Positions 47,544 to 57,930 of a stretch of DNA of 64,000 nucleotides are shown here, piece after piece. The position numbers were made by a program, and so were the translations under genes. A model generated the notes under the pieces. That model was not told the origin of the DNA, made no database searches, and worked only from the letters and a program-made list of their open reading frames with translations. This stretch comes from Marsupella aquatica (lineage: Eukaryota; Marchantiophyta): assembly GCA_973895155.1 (NCBI GenBank), contig OZ316894.1, positions 6,634,001 to 6,698,000 on the forward strand, written 5' to 3'. Numbering within the stretch: the stretch's first letter is position 1; the number at the start of each line of letters is the position of its first letter.

Positions 47544-48677
47544 TCATAGGGGGAAAAAGGTGTCTGGGGCAGGTGAACCGGATGGGGCAACTGGAGTGTT
47601 GCGGGGCTTCTGAACAAATGGACGTTTTGAAGTAGAGATCACTGTCTCAGTCCAAGTTCTGACAGAGTCCGGGGCAGGAGGATGAGTTTGGGGTGGTGTG
47701 TAATCCTCTTGGTCTAGCAAACCCTCCAAGTGGTCGCCTGGGGCAGGCATACCTGAGGGAGGAACCCTAGTGTTGCGGGGCTTCTGAACAAAGTGGTCGC
47801 CTGGGGCTGGCATACCTGAGGGGGGAACCCGAGTGTTGCGAGGCTTCTCAACAAAGTGGTCACCTGGAGCTGGCATACCGGAGGGGGGAACCCGAGTGTT
47901 ACGAGGCTTCTCAACAAATGGAAGGCTTGAACTAGAGGTCACGATCTCAGTCCAAGTTCTGGCAAAGTCCGGGGCAGAGTGTGGAGCAGGGGGATCAGTT
48001 TGGGGTGGTGGGTAGTCCTCCTGGTCTTCCAAGACCTCCAAGTGGTCGCCTGGGGCAGGCATACCTGATGGGGGAACCCGAGTGTTGCGAGGCTTCTGGA
48101 CAAACGGAAAGCTTGAACTAGAGGTCACGATCTCAGTCCAAGCTCTGGCAAAGTCCGGGGCAGAGTGTGGAGCAGGGGGATCAGTTTGGGGTGGTGGGTA
48201 GTCCTCCTGGTCTTCCAAGACCTCCAAGTGGTCGCCTGGGGCAGGCATACCTGATGCGGGAACCCGAGTATTGCGAGGCTTCTGGACAAATGGAAAGCTT
48301 GAACTAGAGCTCACGATCTCAGTCTCCGGGGCAGAGTCTGGAGCAGGAGGATGAGTTTCAGGTGGCGTGTAGTGCTCTTGGTCCATAAAGCTTTGGAAGC
48401 CGTCTGTGTGGAAGTAAGAAGTTAGCAAAAGTAAAATCAATGAATTTCAGAGTAGAAACAGGCAATCTTCCTGCGAACTTTGTTTTACCAATACAAGTAG
48501 GATATCAAGCAAGACCAATATGTCGTACGTAGAGACAGTAAATGAAAGGAATGCATGAACATTGCAGTGAAACTCACTTCTTGAGGCCACAGCAGCTGGC
48601 TGGAAGCATGCTGCCCACAAAATGATACTGAGAAGGACAAGAAAACGCAAGCGCTTGAGATGAAAAACCGTCGTCAT
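47544..48677 (-). CDS. Secreted repeat protein with five RVPPSGMPAPGDH motifs (member 3)
   Basis: Exons 48677-48578 and 48403-47544, joined at AGAA|GTGAGT and CACACAG|ACGG (phase 1), give 319 residues. Residues 1-31 form a signal peptide (HLKRLRFLVLLSIILWAACF then AVAS). The mature part has one DQEHYTPPETHPPAPDSAP unit, then five 13-residue motifs RVP(A/P)SGMPAPGDH at 80-92, 142-154, 204-216, 225-237 and 246-258, each preceded by F-V-(Q/E)-KPRNT, and a degenerate sixth near the C-terminus (PVAPSGSPAPDTF). Spacing is 62, 62, 21 and 21 residues; the longer spacers carry Ser runs and an acidic Pro-rich segment. Repetition of a short Pro/Gly/His-ending motif behind a signal peptide resembles plant multi-peptide precursors. 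The motif shares R-x-P, SG and a terminal H with CLE peptides, and PG-x-H with CEPs, but matches neither. This function is inferred. Confidence 0.65.
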
Positions 48678-49035
48678 CGTTCGTCGATATACTCTTCTGG
48701 CCTGAAAAGCACATGGCAAGAGTGAGATTCATACAGAAGGTCTAGAATATCCGCACGAGACAACTTTAATTTCCTAAAACTACATTCTCACTTTCACCCT
48801 AATCAAAACTGCGATGGGTTGCATCCGACGAATGATCTCAATTAGCATGCATGACCGACGCATTGTCAAAAATGTTGTCGAGAGCAAAGGGGAGCCTTAC
48901 TGGTGAGTGCAAGAGCAATGAAACTGAAAGTCGGTCACTCTCCAGGCTCACGATTCCCAGGAAGAGGTCCAGCAAGGTAGGCCCGTCTGTATCTCTCCAC
49001 ACGCGATCTCCAACAATGGCTGAAAGCTCGATCAA
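48678..49035 (-). promoter_or_regulatory. Upstream block of member 3 with candidate 5' leader intron
   Basis: Conserved with the other two members. Donor CACCA|GTAAGG at 48900-48899; acceptor TTTTCAG|GCC with AG at 48703-48702; ATG follows 25 bases later. Only in this copy does the upstream open frame (TLLDLFLGIVSLESDR) stay in frame through the spliced junction into the signal peptide. In members 1 and 2 a TAG intervenes, so I regard it as untranslated leader. Confidence 0.5.
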
Positions 49036-49275
49036 AACTTATATACGCAACAGCGAAGTAGTGAACAAACCCCCTCGAGCGCACAATCCAAACTTACGCA
49101 ACAGCGAAGTAGTGAACTAACAACTAATGCCCCCTCGAGCGCAGCCCACAGTCCAAACTTACGCAACAGCGAAGTAGTGAACAAAGAACTAATGCCCCCT
49201 CTAGCGCACAATCCAAACTTACGCAACAGCGAAGTAGTGAACAAACAACTAATGCCTCCTCGAGCGCACAGGCTT
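49036..49275 (-). repeat. Tandem repeat upstream of member 3, about 64-base unit
   Basis: Four copies of a phrase with ACTTACGCAACAGCGAAGTA, GTGAACAAACAACTAATG and CCCCTCGAGCGCACA, some shortened. The same phrase is amplified differently upstream of member 2 (39600-39770) and occurs about twice near member 1 (29960-30060). Confidence 0.8.
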
Positions 49276-50554
49276 GTTCACTAAATAACCTGCGATTCAT
49301 GTGTGCTTGCGGCACTCTGGTGGGTCCAGTTTGCTTTGTCACTATGTACAGCAAAATCACTCGAATTTTTGTTTGCTTTGTCACTATGTACAACCCAATC
49401 ACTCGAATTTTTGTTTGGATAGGGACTTCAAGTTCGTGGCAAGCTGACTTGGAAATCACGGACTCCGTTTTTTGGGGGATAATTATGAGCTTCAAGTTAG
49501 TGGCAGGCTGACGTAGAAGAGCCGATCAACTGTCAATATATAGTTGGAAAGTACCTATTCCAATGCTATCATCAGGAGGTGAGGGCTGTCGCAGATATTA
49601 AATATTGTAGAGTCCCTATTCCATGCGTTGCTATCAGAGGAGGTGAGACTTATCACGAATAAATATGGGGTGACGCAAGAACGAGAGGATGCCATAGTTG
49701 GGTGGCCCAAGGGAGGAATAGTCTGTCATGGTTAACGAGCCCTATGCCCGAGCTTTGCACAGTGCAATGAGGGCTGGCCCGTAGGGCCGGGGGGCTGAGA
49801 GGCAAGAGAGGGCAAGTGGTAATCGAATCAAATGGATACAAAAATACTCTAAAATAAAAATACTCTAAAATATTTAACGGACAGATTTGATTCCAGCCAA
49901 TTCTGTATTTCATAGAGGGACGAAAGACAAAAAAAGGCGGGATCACTTATTATAATTGTAGATGGTATAGTTCTGTTGCATTGCTGCACTTATCTAGCAT
50001 ATATAAAACTTTTAAATTTATAAAATCATGATTAAGTTCTTTTAAATATTTTAGAGATGAAAGTATTAGCCAAACTTGCATGTGAGTAATGCGACCATTT
50101 GCACTCAGGATACTTTTAAGGAAAAGTAGCTCTTCATTCATTGATTGCATAACCTGCTGCCCTACTTCCCTATGACAGCAAAGCCCGCAGCAAAGTTGAC
50201 AACAGGTGTAGGGCTTCTTGTTTAATTTATGCTGCACCCAAAGGTTTTTCAAGGACAGGAAATTATGTTTCAGGCATTTGCCCTTGGTTGATAGTCAGTC
50301 AGCATAAGACCTGCTGTCATGTCTACCTAACAAGGGGCTTAGGGCATGGCAGCCTAAATGAATGGCATGATGACATGCATCTTTCAGTTTGAGGGCTGGA
50401 AAAGACAGGGCCAATTACATGTGAGTTGGGTCGAAGCATCTCAGTCTAATTTTGTCAGGATTGTAAAGAAAGCATAGAATTTTCTTCTCCATTTGTTTGA
50501 TTTTAACCTCATTTCCAATTGATAGAGATCATTCAATTCCCCAAAAAACTTCCT
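49276..50554 (-). other. Distal flank of member 3 and unassigned DNA
   Basis: 49300-49670 matches 30890-31260 (GTCCAGTTTGCTTTGTCACT phrases, AACTTCAAGTTAGTGGCA-type words). From about 49950 to 50250 a minus-strand frame of 100 codons (QSMNEELLFLKSILSANGR) and a further one to 50701 (HPTIEDLNTLKLKTRKFFGE) have coding-like composition, perhaps remains of a transposase. No domain is recognised. Confidence 0.4.
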
Positions 50555-51902
50555 TGTCTTAAGCTTTAGGGTGTTCAAATCTTCAATTGTCGGATGCCTG
50601 GGATTGACTACGCAGCACATGTGATCTACAGTACATGCTTGGAACATACTGTCAGACCAAACAAGTAGTGTGACCACCCTTCTTGCTTTGCCTGATCGCA
50701 AAAACCGCTGCTCAGTAAAGAAAAGTCCAATTGTACAACATTCGCATTGTCAAAAATGGCCGAAATGCAAGTTTGAATGCCAGAAACAATACACTGCCTG
50801 GTTGCTCTTTGCATTGGATCAATAAAATGTTACAAAACCATGTGCCCGTCAACCACACCAGTTAGCCCATGGTTAGTCTTAACTCAACTATGGTTAGCAA
50901 ACCGTTGTTAAGGGTGAAAACTATGGAAAAGAGTGCCTAGACATTTACTTCCTGAATTTTGTTCCAACCCAAATCTATCTGCGCCTTCCCACCCTAACTT
51001 GTTTGGAGAGTAGAGCTACAAACCATACAACTCTAGTATACTCAAGTTGCAAGACAGTCTAACTCCAATTAATACCAATATTGGAGATCACATTTCATGG
51101 CATTTTTCAGCTTTGCGATAGAAAAAAGGATATTGGTATAGCTTTTAATTTTCATTTCCCTTTTAGTTTGAGTAACTTCGTCCATCTTTGAGTGAATTCT
51201 CAAATGAGACCTGCAATATGAATATTGCAGCCAACATCTATTAATAGTGTCACAAAGAAACTTGCAGCCAATTGAATACCAATATCTTCCCAAGCATTGA
51301 AGAGGTAAACCAAGGGTATACCAATAATGTCTTCAATGCTTGGGGAGACACGAGTATCTAGTGCCATATCTTGTATCTCTCTAACCATTAAAGAGGCGTT
51401 GCAAAGTATTCAGGAAAGTATTCCAATACTGCCATCAGAATGGGATCATGAATGCTTTTGGAGATACTGGTATCCCCCAAGCATTGAAGAGATACTCAAC
51501 ATAGAACCTCGGGGGTCTCACTATATGGGGACCTCCCCATCGCCTATGACGTTTTTAGGCCTCGGACCCCCTAAAATGTAAGAAAAAAAAAATATTTTTT
51601 AATCCCTATAAAGTTGGAATATTCTTGGAATATTCTAAAAATTGGATTAAAAAGACCCTAATGTTCTTATAAGTCTCAAAATTGAATTTAAAAGACCCTA
51701 TTGTTCTTCTACAAAAATTCTTAAGTCTTCCCTTAGAACCAATAAAATGACCCTATCTTTCGTCGCACGTGATATGTCATTTTTGTGGAAGTGAAACCCC
51801 TGAGCATAGAACTCTCTTGCAAGTTGGACATAGGATACATGATGAATCAAAAACCTTTAAGGTGTAAGCTGCACATTTGTCTCTTGAATCGATAGAAAAG
51901 AC
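50555..51902 (+). repeat. Dispersed repeat I, copy 2 (with MITE)
   Basis: Direct copy of 31393-32398 with the same landmarks, interrupted by a 297-base insertion at 51508-51804. The foldback of copy 1 is conserved here at 51277-51356 (CCCAAGCATTGAAGA pairing with TCTTCAATGCTTGGG), with changes in both arms. Confidence 0.75.
51508..51804. mobile_element. 297-base MITE with 8-base target duplication
   Basis: Ends CTCGGGGGTCTCACT (start) and AGTGAAACCCCTGAG (end) are inverted repeats matching at 13 of 15 positions. CATAGAAC flanks it on both sides (51500-51507 and 51805-51812). The homologous repeat at 32.3 kb has no insertion at the corresponding site. The 8-base duplication suggests a hAT-type element. 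The interior is AT-rich and non-coding, with repeated AAAAGACCCTA phrases. Confidence 0.85.
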
Positions 51903-52046
51903 CAAGTTGATTATAGACAAATGAATGAGGCCCGCAGTGAGGATGACTTAGTTCTCTAGAACAGAATGGGACGTCTGTGGCTCACTGTACATAACTAGGA
52001 AGTGATCAAACTTGAAATAGAAGAGACATTCACACTTTATTAGCTT
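51903..52046. other. Short flank of the copia LTR
   Basis: Bases 52042-52046 (AGCTT) would be the target-site duplicate if the LTR border at 52047 is right. The partner copy cannot be checked because no 5' LTR was found. Confidence 0.35.
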
Positions 52047-52526
52047 TGTTGGGGAAGAAATACATGGCGACTCATGACTCGCTCCAGCTAAACCTACCAC
52101 AAAATAAGTGTCTTACAAGATATTGTGTGAACCTGTATGAATGTTGAGCATAGACGACGATCGCAACGGCAAGCCCATGAACCATCCAACGCACAATAGT
52201 CGACACAAGAGATACGTGGTTCACCTCCTTGAGGCTACGTCCACGAGAATACACAAGAGAGCTTTACTGAACTCTAAGCCCGTCAGCTATACCGAGTCTC
52301 CACAGTGTAAGCTCTCCCTATCTCTCAAGTGGCTCCATAACAATGAGCCTTGGTTCTACCTCTCCAAGCACACATGCCTCTTATGATATAGTGTGCAACT
52401 TAGTTGTACCTAACCACATAGTTGTACCTAATCACGTAGTTGTACCTAATCACGTAGTTGTACCAACCCACGTTGTTGTACCAACCACGTCATACCTAAT
52501 CTAGACGTACGAGTAAATACCCAACA
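52047..52526 (-). repeat. 3' LTR of the copia element (480 bases)
   Basis: On the minus strand it starts TGTTGGGTATTTACTCG at 52526, directly after a purine tract AAGGGGAAGAT, and ends TTCTTCCCCAACA at 52047. The ends form the short inverted repeat TGTTGGG/CCCAACA, normal for copia LTRs. A possible TATA-like CTATATC lies near 52390 and an 18-base repeat array lies upstream of it on the minus strand. I did not find the matching 5' LTR. Confidence 0.8.
52401..52489 (-). repeat. 18-base direct repeat array in the LTR
   Basis: Five head-to-tail units: TAGTTGTACCTAACCACA, then two TAGTTGTACCTAATCACG, then TAGTTGTACCAACCCACG and a 17-base variant. At three unit junctions the minus strand reads ACGTG, the core of plant G-box/ABRE sites. 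It lies just 5' of the TATA-like sequence in LTR orientation, where U3 enhancers are expected. Confidence 0.8.
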
Positions 52527-52716
52527 ATCTTCCCCTTGACTTTGGTCTAGGGGAGAGTAATACTTCCAATGTATATGATCCCTCAGCGGGAAGTTTTGGA
52601 CAAAAACCAAACCGGTTTCCCTCTCTAACTAGAGCAAACCAGAACTAAGCCGTAGCCTAATACATAGGAATGAGAAAGAGCATATATCAGTAATTACAAT
52701 GAATGTTAAGAAAACT
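52527..52716 (-). other. Purine tract and 3' untranslated part of the copia element
   Basis: Between the last stop of the polyprotein (52717) and the LTR. Ends with the polypurine tract AAGGGGAAGAT that primes plus-strand synthesis. Confidence 0.7.
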
Positions 52717-55700
52717 CTACTTGTGATGCAATTGCAAAACCTGCAATACGTCACGGTGTCTAGAGAAACTCTCCAAAGGAATCACTTTGGTAAATGCGTC
52801 AGCCGGGTTGAGTTTACCATCAATTTTGACTAGCTCAAACAAATTATCAGACACAGCCTGCCTGATAAAATGGTACCTGACGTCAATGTGCTTTACTCTG
52901 CTGTCCATCACCTGGTTCACAGCAAGGTGGAGCGCACTTTGACTATCACAATGGAGCTTCACATTCCCCTGTGGCAATCCCATTTCAGTGATAAGTCTAT
53001 CCAACCAAATCGCTTCATTTGCTGCTTCCGCAGCTGCAACATACTCCGCTTCTGTAGTAGACTGAGCAATACACTTCTGCAAAGTAGACCTCCAACTTAT
53101 GCATCCACCGCCAAGTGTGAACACGTATCCTGTTGTTGATCTCCTTCGGTCCAAATCTTGTCCATAGTCAGAATCAACATAGCCAATCAATGATTTAGCA
53201 TTCTTTGCATTCGCATCAAATAAAAAACCATGATCTACGGTACCCTTCAAGTACCTAATAATCCACTTCACTACTTCCTAGTGTACCTTCCCTGGATTCG
53301 ACATGTACCTGCTCACCTTGCCCATAGCCATGGCAAGATCAGGTCTAGTGCAAGTCATCAAATACATGAGACTCTCCACTGCCTTGTCATACGGAACCTT
53401 TGACATCAACCCCTTCTCTGTGTCATCCGTAGGACAGAACGCTGATGATAACTTGAAGTGTGGAGCCAACGGGGTACTTACTGGCTTGCTATTCCCCATG
53501 TTGAACCTTGCAATTACCTTCCTCGCATAACTGCTCTGCGTCAACCATAGCTTGCCAGCCTCCAAGTCCCTAGTGATCTCCATACCCAAAATCCTCTTAG
53601 TTGGCCCTAAGTCTTTCATCTTAAACTCTGCACTAAGCAGTGCCTTGAGCTTAACAATCTCAGACCTATCATTGGCTGCAATTAGCATATCATCCACATA
53701 AAGTACTAAAACAATGAACCCAAAGACAACATTATTTACCGGTTTCAAATACACACAAGGGTCAAATAAACTTCTGTGAAAACCTTGTGACCGAATCCAA
53801 TCGTCAAACCGCTTGTTCCACTGTCTTGGTGACTACTTCAACCCATACAAGGATTTCAACAATCTGCAAACCAATTCCTCCTGTCCTCTCTTCACAAAAC
53901 CTAGCGGTTGTCTCATGAAGATCACCTCTTCCAATGTGCCATAGAGGAAAGCTGTGACAACATCCATCTGATCTAGCAGCAGACCAAACATTACAACAAG
54001 TACACACAATAGTCGTATTGTAGAGTACTTAGCAACTGGTGAGAAGACCTCATTGTAATCCACACCTTTCTCTTGTGTGAATCCCTTTGCTACCAACCTA
54101 GCCTTGTAGACCTTCGATCCACCTCCTATGGAATTATCCTTCAGCTTGTAAATCCACTTGCTGTCCACCACTTGCTGACCCTTAGGCAGCTTAACAAGCT
54201 CCCAAGTTTTGTTGTCCTTTAGTGACTGCATCTCCGTTTGCATTGCTGCAGTCCACTTCTGCTTCTCCTTTGAAGCACTTGCCTCATGAAATGAAGAAGG
54301 TTCCCCTTCTTCCAAAATTAACGCATCACCCTCATCATCAGCTGTAAAATCATCCTCTTGCAGTTGAGATGAATCAACCCACTGTCCATACCTTGGTGGA
54401 GCGCGTATAGTGCGACCAGATGTTCTTCTAGCCGATGACTCCAGTTGATCTGCGTGTGCTGGTACAATTTGAAGCTCAACGGCATCCACTTGCTGCTCAC
54501 CAGCATCCACTTGCTGCTCACCAGCATCAACAAACTCCTCTGGTTCCTCTGGCACAGGAACCAGCTCCATAATTGGAGCAACTCCTTCTCTCCGGTCATG
54601 CACCTCATAACCAATCTCCCCCTCAACGAGATCCGGGATAGGAGATTTTCCTTTGTCAGTACGGGAGACCTGAGTATTCTCCCCCTCCTTCAATAATTTG
54701 GATTCATTGAAGGAAACATCCCTACTGACAACGAGCTTACAGGCAATAGGATCCCATAGCCTATAGGCTTTCACACCACTCTGGTACCCAAGAAAAACAC
54801 ATTTCTTGGAGGTAGGATCCAACTTGGTCCTATTCTGCTTCGGTGTGAGAGCATATGCATCACTTCCAAAAACTACCAAGCCATGATAGTCTGCTTGCCG
54901 CTTATAGCGCATCTCAAACGGCGTTTTGAAATTGATAGCACTAGAAGGAGAAAGATTTACCAAATAAGCTGCGGTATTGACAGCTTCTGCCCAAAATTCT
55001 TGTGGTAAACCTGATTGGCTCAACATACTCCGTGACCGCTCCAACAGTGTCCGATTGAGCCTCTCAGCGACACCATTCTGCTGCGGAGTATAAACTGTGG
55101 TGAGATGGCGAGTTATCCCCTGTTCTGAACAGTACTCTTCAAATTCCATTGAAGTGTACTCCCCGCCGTTGTCTGACCTCAGACTCTTCACCCTTGTATC
55201 CAAACACTTGATCGTGTTTCCAGTCTGATTCTCCACCTGGGCCTTCCACTTCTTAAAAATGGACAAGACATCAGACTTATGCGTCATGAAATAAATCCAC
55301 ACAAATCTTGAGTAATCATCAATAAATGATACATAGTACAACTTTCCAGAGTGTGAGGGAGTCGGGGATGGACCCCACACGTCACTATGTATGTACTCAA
55401 GAACCGCTTTGGAATGATGAGTTCCAACACCAAAAGCACGACGATGCTGCTTTCCAAGAATGCAATGCTCACAAAACTCTAATTTACAAGATTGCAAATC
55501 AAAAATGAGTCCATTCTTCCGTAAGATAGCCAAACCCTTCTCACTCATGTGGCCTAGCCGTGAATGCCACAGTTGAGTCATCTCCTCGTGAGACTTGGTT
55601 ACATTGGCCTCTCCACATATAGTATTGCCCTATAACACATACAAATTCTTTTGTCTACTCCCCTTCAAAATTATTGTCTCTCCCGACCTGACTTGAAGTT

Positions 55701-57051
55701 CACCATCAATAACGCTCCATTGATGACCATTTGAATCCAACACACCGAGTGAAATCAGATTCTTACGCATGCCAGGTACATACTTGACTCCGGACACTGT
55801 GCGCACAGCGCCATCAAACATTTGAATCTTCACAGACCCAATTCCCTCAATTTGACAGGAGTGATCATTTCCCATCAGAACTGAACCGTTTGAAACAGAG
55901 TAAGAACTGAAAAACTCACGAATGTAACAAATATGAAAAGAGCAAGCACAATCAAGAATCCACACATCATCTGCTCTCCTAGCTGACGTGCACAGGGCAT
56001 ACCCCCGGCTTCATAAAACATACTCATCATTGAGTAAATCAGCTTCTCCATCAGCCCTAGCCACATTTGCCGATGAAGTTTCCGTTGCCTTTCCCTTACA
56101 GTCTCGCTTGAAGTGTCCAACTTGGTTGCACTTCCAACATGTCACCTGCCTCCTCTGAGGGGATTTACCCTTGGACTTAGATCTGGATTTAGATCTAAAC
56201 TGGGTTCTACGGTCCCCAGTTGGTCGCTGCATACTCCTCCCACGATTAACATTGAGGGCAGCACCAGATGATGAAGGCTGTGATGTGATGTGCATCTTCT
56301 GCTGAAGATCATCACTAAGCAGAGAACTTACCACGTCATTGTATGAAATGGTATCCCTATCACGATGCAACAACACTCGTGATAGGGACTGGTAAGATGG
56401 AGGCAATGAACTAAGAAGCTGTAGAGCCTTCGTCTCATCATTCAAAGTCTCCCCAAGGTTTTCCAAGTCAACGACCATGTCGTTGAAAGCATCCACATGG
56501 TCTTGCAACTTTGTACCGGATTCCTTCATCCTGAAGCTCATCAATTTGTAGGAAGTGTAGAGCCGGTTCGACAACTCCTTGCGATGATACTTGCTCTGTA
56601 ATTCTGCAAACAAGGACATGCAATCCTTATGTGCACCCAACTGCTTGATGATGGGAGGCATGAGATAGAGTGTAACACACCACACTCCCTGCTCCTGCAT
56701 GCGGTCCCATTGTTTCTCATCAACATCGTCTTCACGAGGGCTCAACAGTTGGCCCATCCCTGACGCATAGAGCACTCCCTTCACCTGCTTCTCCCATAGC
56801 AAGTAGTCAGAGCGCCCATCATACTTTGTCACTTCATACTTGGGTCCCCCAAGCTTGAAAGTCCCCATCTTCTTCTTTGGCACTACTGTGAGCTCTGGTA
56901 GTAGTACTGCTTCCTCCACCACACGCCGCACCGGTGATAGTATCGGTGTCACGTGCTCTTCCTCTTGCTCCTCTCTCTGCCCCTGAAACCTCCGTAGTGA
57001 TCCTCGTGCTTCAAGTTCCACGTCTTCGAAAAACTCCTCCCAATCACTCAT
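52717..57051 (-). pseudogene. Ty1/copia gag-pol polyprotein with four internal stops
   Basis: A single frame of 1445 codons from ATG at 57051 to the stop at 52717, interrupted by stops at 56011-56013 (TGA), 55630-55632, 53833-53835 and 53278-53280 (all TAG), with no frameshift. Order of domains is copia type: gag with CCHC knuckle CWKCNQVGHFKRDC (about 56130); protease, whose active-site region reads LDCACSFHIC where this clade usually has D-S-A; integrase with the HHCC start (LWHSRLGHMSEKGL, CEHC) and D,D,E core (HSDVWGP, DNGGEY, NGVAERLNRT); reverse transcriptase (KARLVAKGFTQ, LYVDDML); RNase H (GYVDSD, STTEAEY, HCDSQSA, KHIDVRYHFIR). It is an old or silenced copy that cannot make a full polyprotein without readthrough. 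Orientation and domain assignment are certain. Confidence 0.95.
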
Positions 57052-57930
57052 ATGAGAAAATCACAAAAAATGTTGTTTTTCACAACTTCTCAAAAAAACT
57101 CAAAACTCAACACCGCCGCGTAGCCCACAAAGCTAGGAGTCCAATACTGAAAACCGAAATCAAAATCAAAATTTGACGGAGAAGTTATTCAAATTTCGGT
57201 CGAGGTGGGTAAAACCTTGGGAAACTCCCCCGTTTTGACCACCTCAGGGAATAACCAAAATACCAAGTACAACCCGTTGTCGGAATTGCGATGTGATTGG
57301 TGCACCGCGTTGCCAACTTCAATGGCTACGACCTCGCCGAAAATTAACTAAAAAAGTTACCGTTCGGCGGATGAAATCTTTGTCGGATGGTCAAAAAATA
57401 GCTCTCTGGTTTTTTTGGAATATTCTATGACTCTTGTACAGACCCTATGGGAATTTTGGAAGAACAATCGAGGGGCTGACACGTGTCCTCGAACCCCCAA
57501 AACCCCCTACCACCCTTCGTCGTCGAAATCTGGTCGCGCGCACAGAAAATACACATAGCAGAATGTACCCCTCGACACCAAACGCAAGATATCTCACTCG
57601 GGGTTTGACGAAATCAAGATCTGATTTCAGATTTGGAAACTAGACTCCGAGGCGGTGTACTCAGAGTCTAGTTTCCAAGTGTACTCAAACCCCTTGGAAA
57701 TGTCATTGTATTCAAACCTCGCAATCCTGTACCTTTCGAACTCGTCTGTCCCCGAACCTTTTTAATGGCCCTGTTCCCGAACATTTGAAATGCCACTGTC
57801 CCCTAACCTTTTAAATGCCACTCTCCCTGAACCTCACTGTGCTGAATCTATAGAAGGCCACTGTCCCCAAATCTGCTGAACCTGTAGAAGGCCACTGTCC
57901 CCAAATCTGTGGCAGGACAAAATATTGAAC
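57052..57930 (-). other. Leader side of the copia element and adjoining DNA
   Basis: Upstream of gag on the minus strand. No 5' LTR and no initiator-tRNA primer-binding site could be recognised, so the element may be truncated here. The interval includes the hairpin at 57633-57678. From 57740 to 57905 there is a degenerate tandem of about 32 bases with CCACTGTCCCC and AACCTTTTAAATG words. Confidence 0.4.
57633..57678. repeat. Perfect 15-base hairpin, 16-base loop
   Basis: TTGGAAACTAGACTC (57633-57647) pairs exactly with GAGTCTAGTTTCCAA (57664-57678). It lies about 0.6 kb upstream of gag and might be part of the element's leader or the junction of a rearrangement. Confidence 0.85.

Noticed and set aside
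47544-48440. Assigning member 3 to the CLE or CEP hormone families
   Set aside because: RVPPSGMPAPGDH shares only scattered positions with either consensus; a family name would go beyond the evidence.
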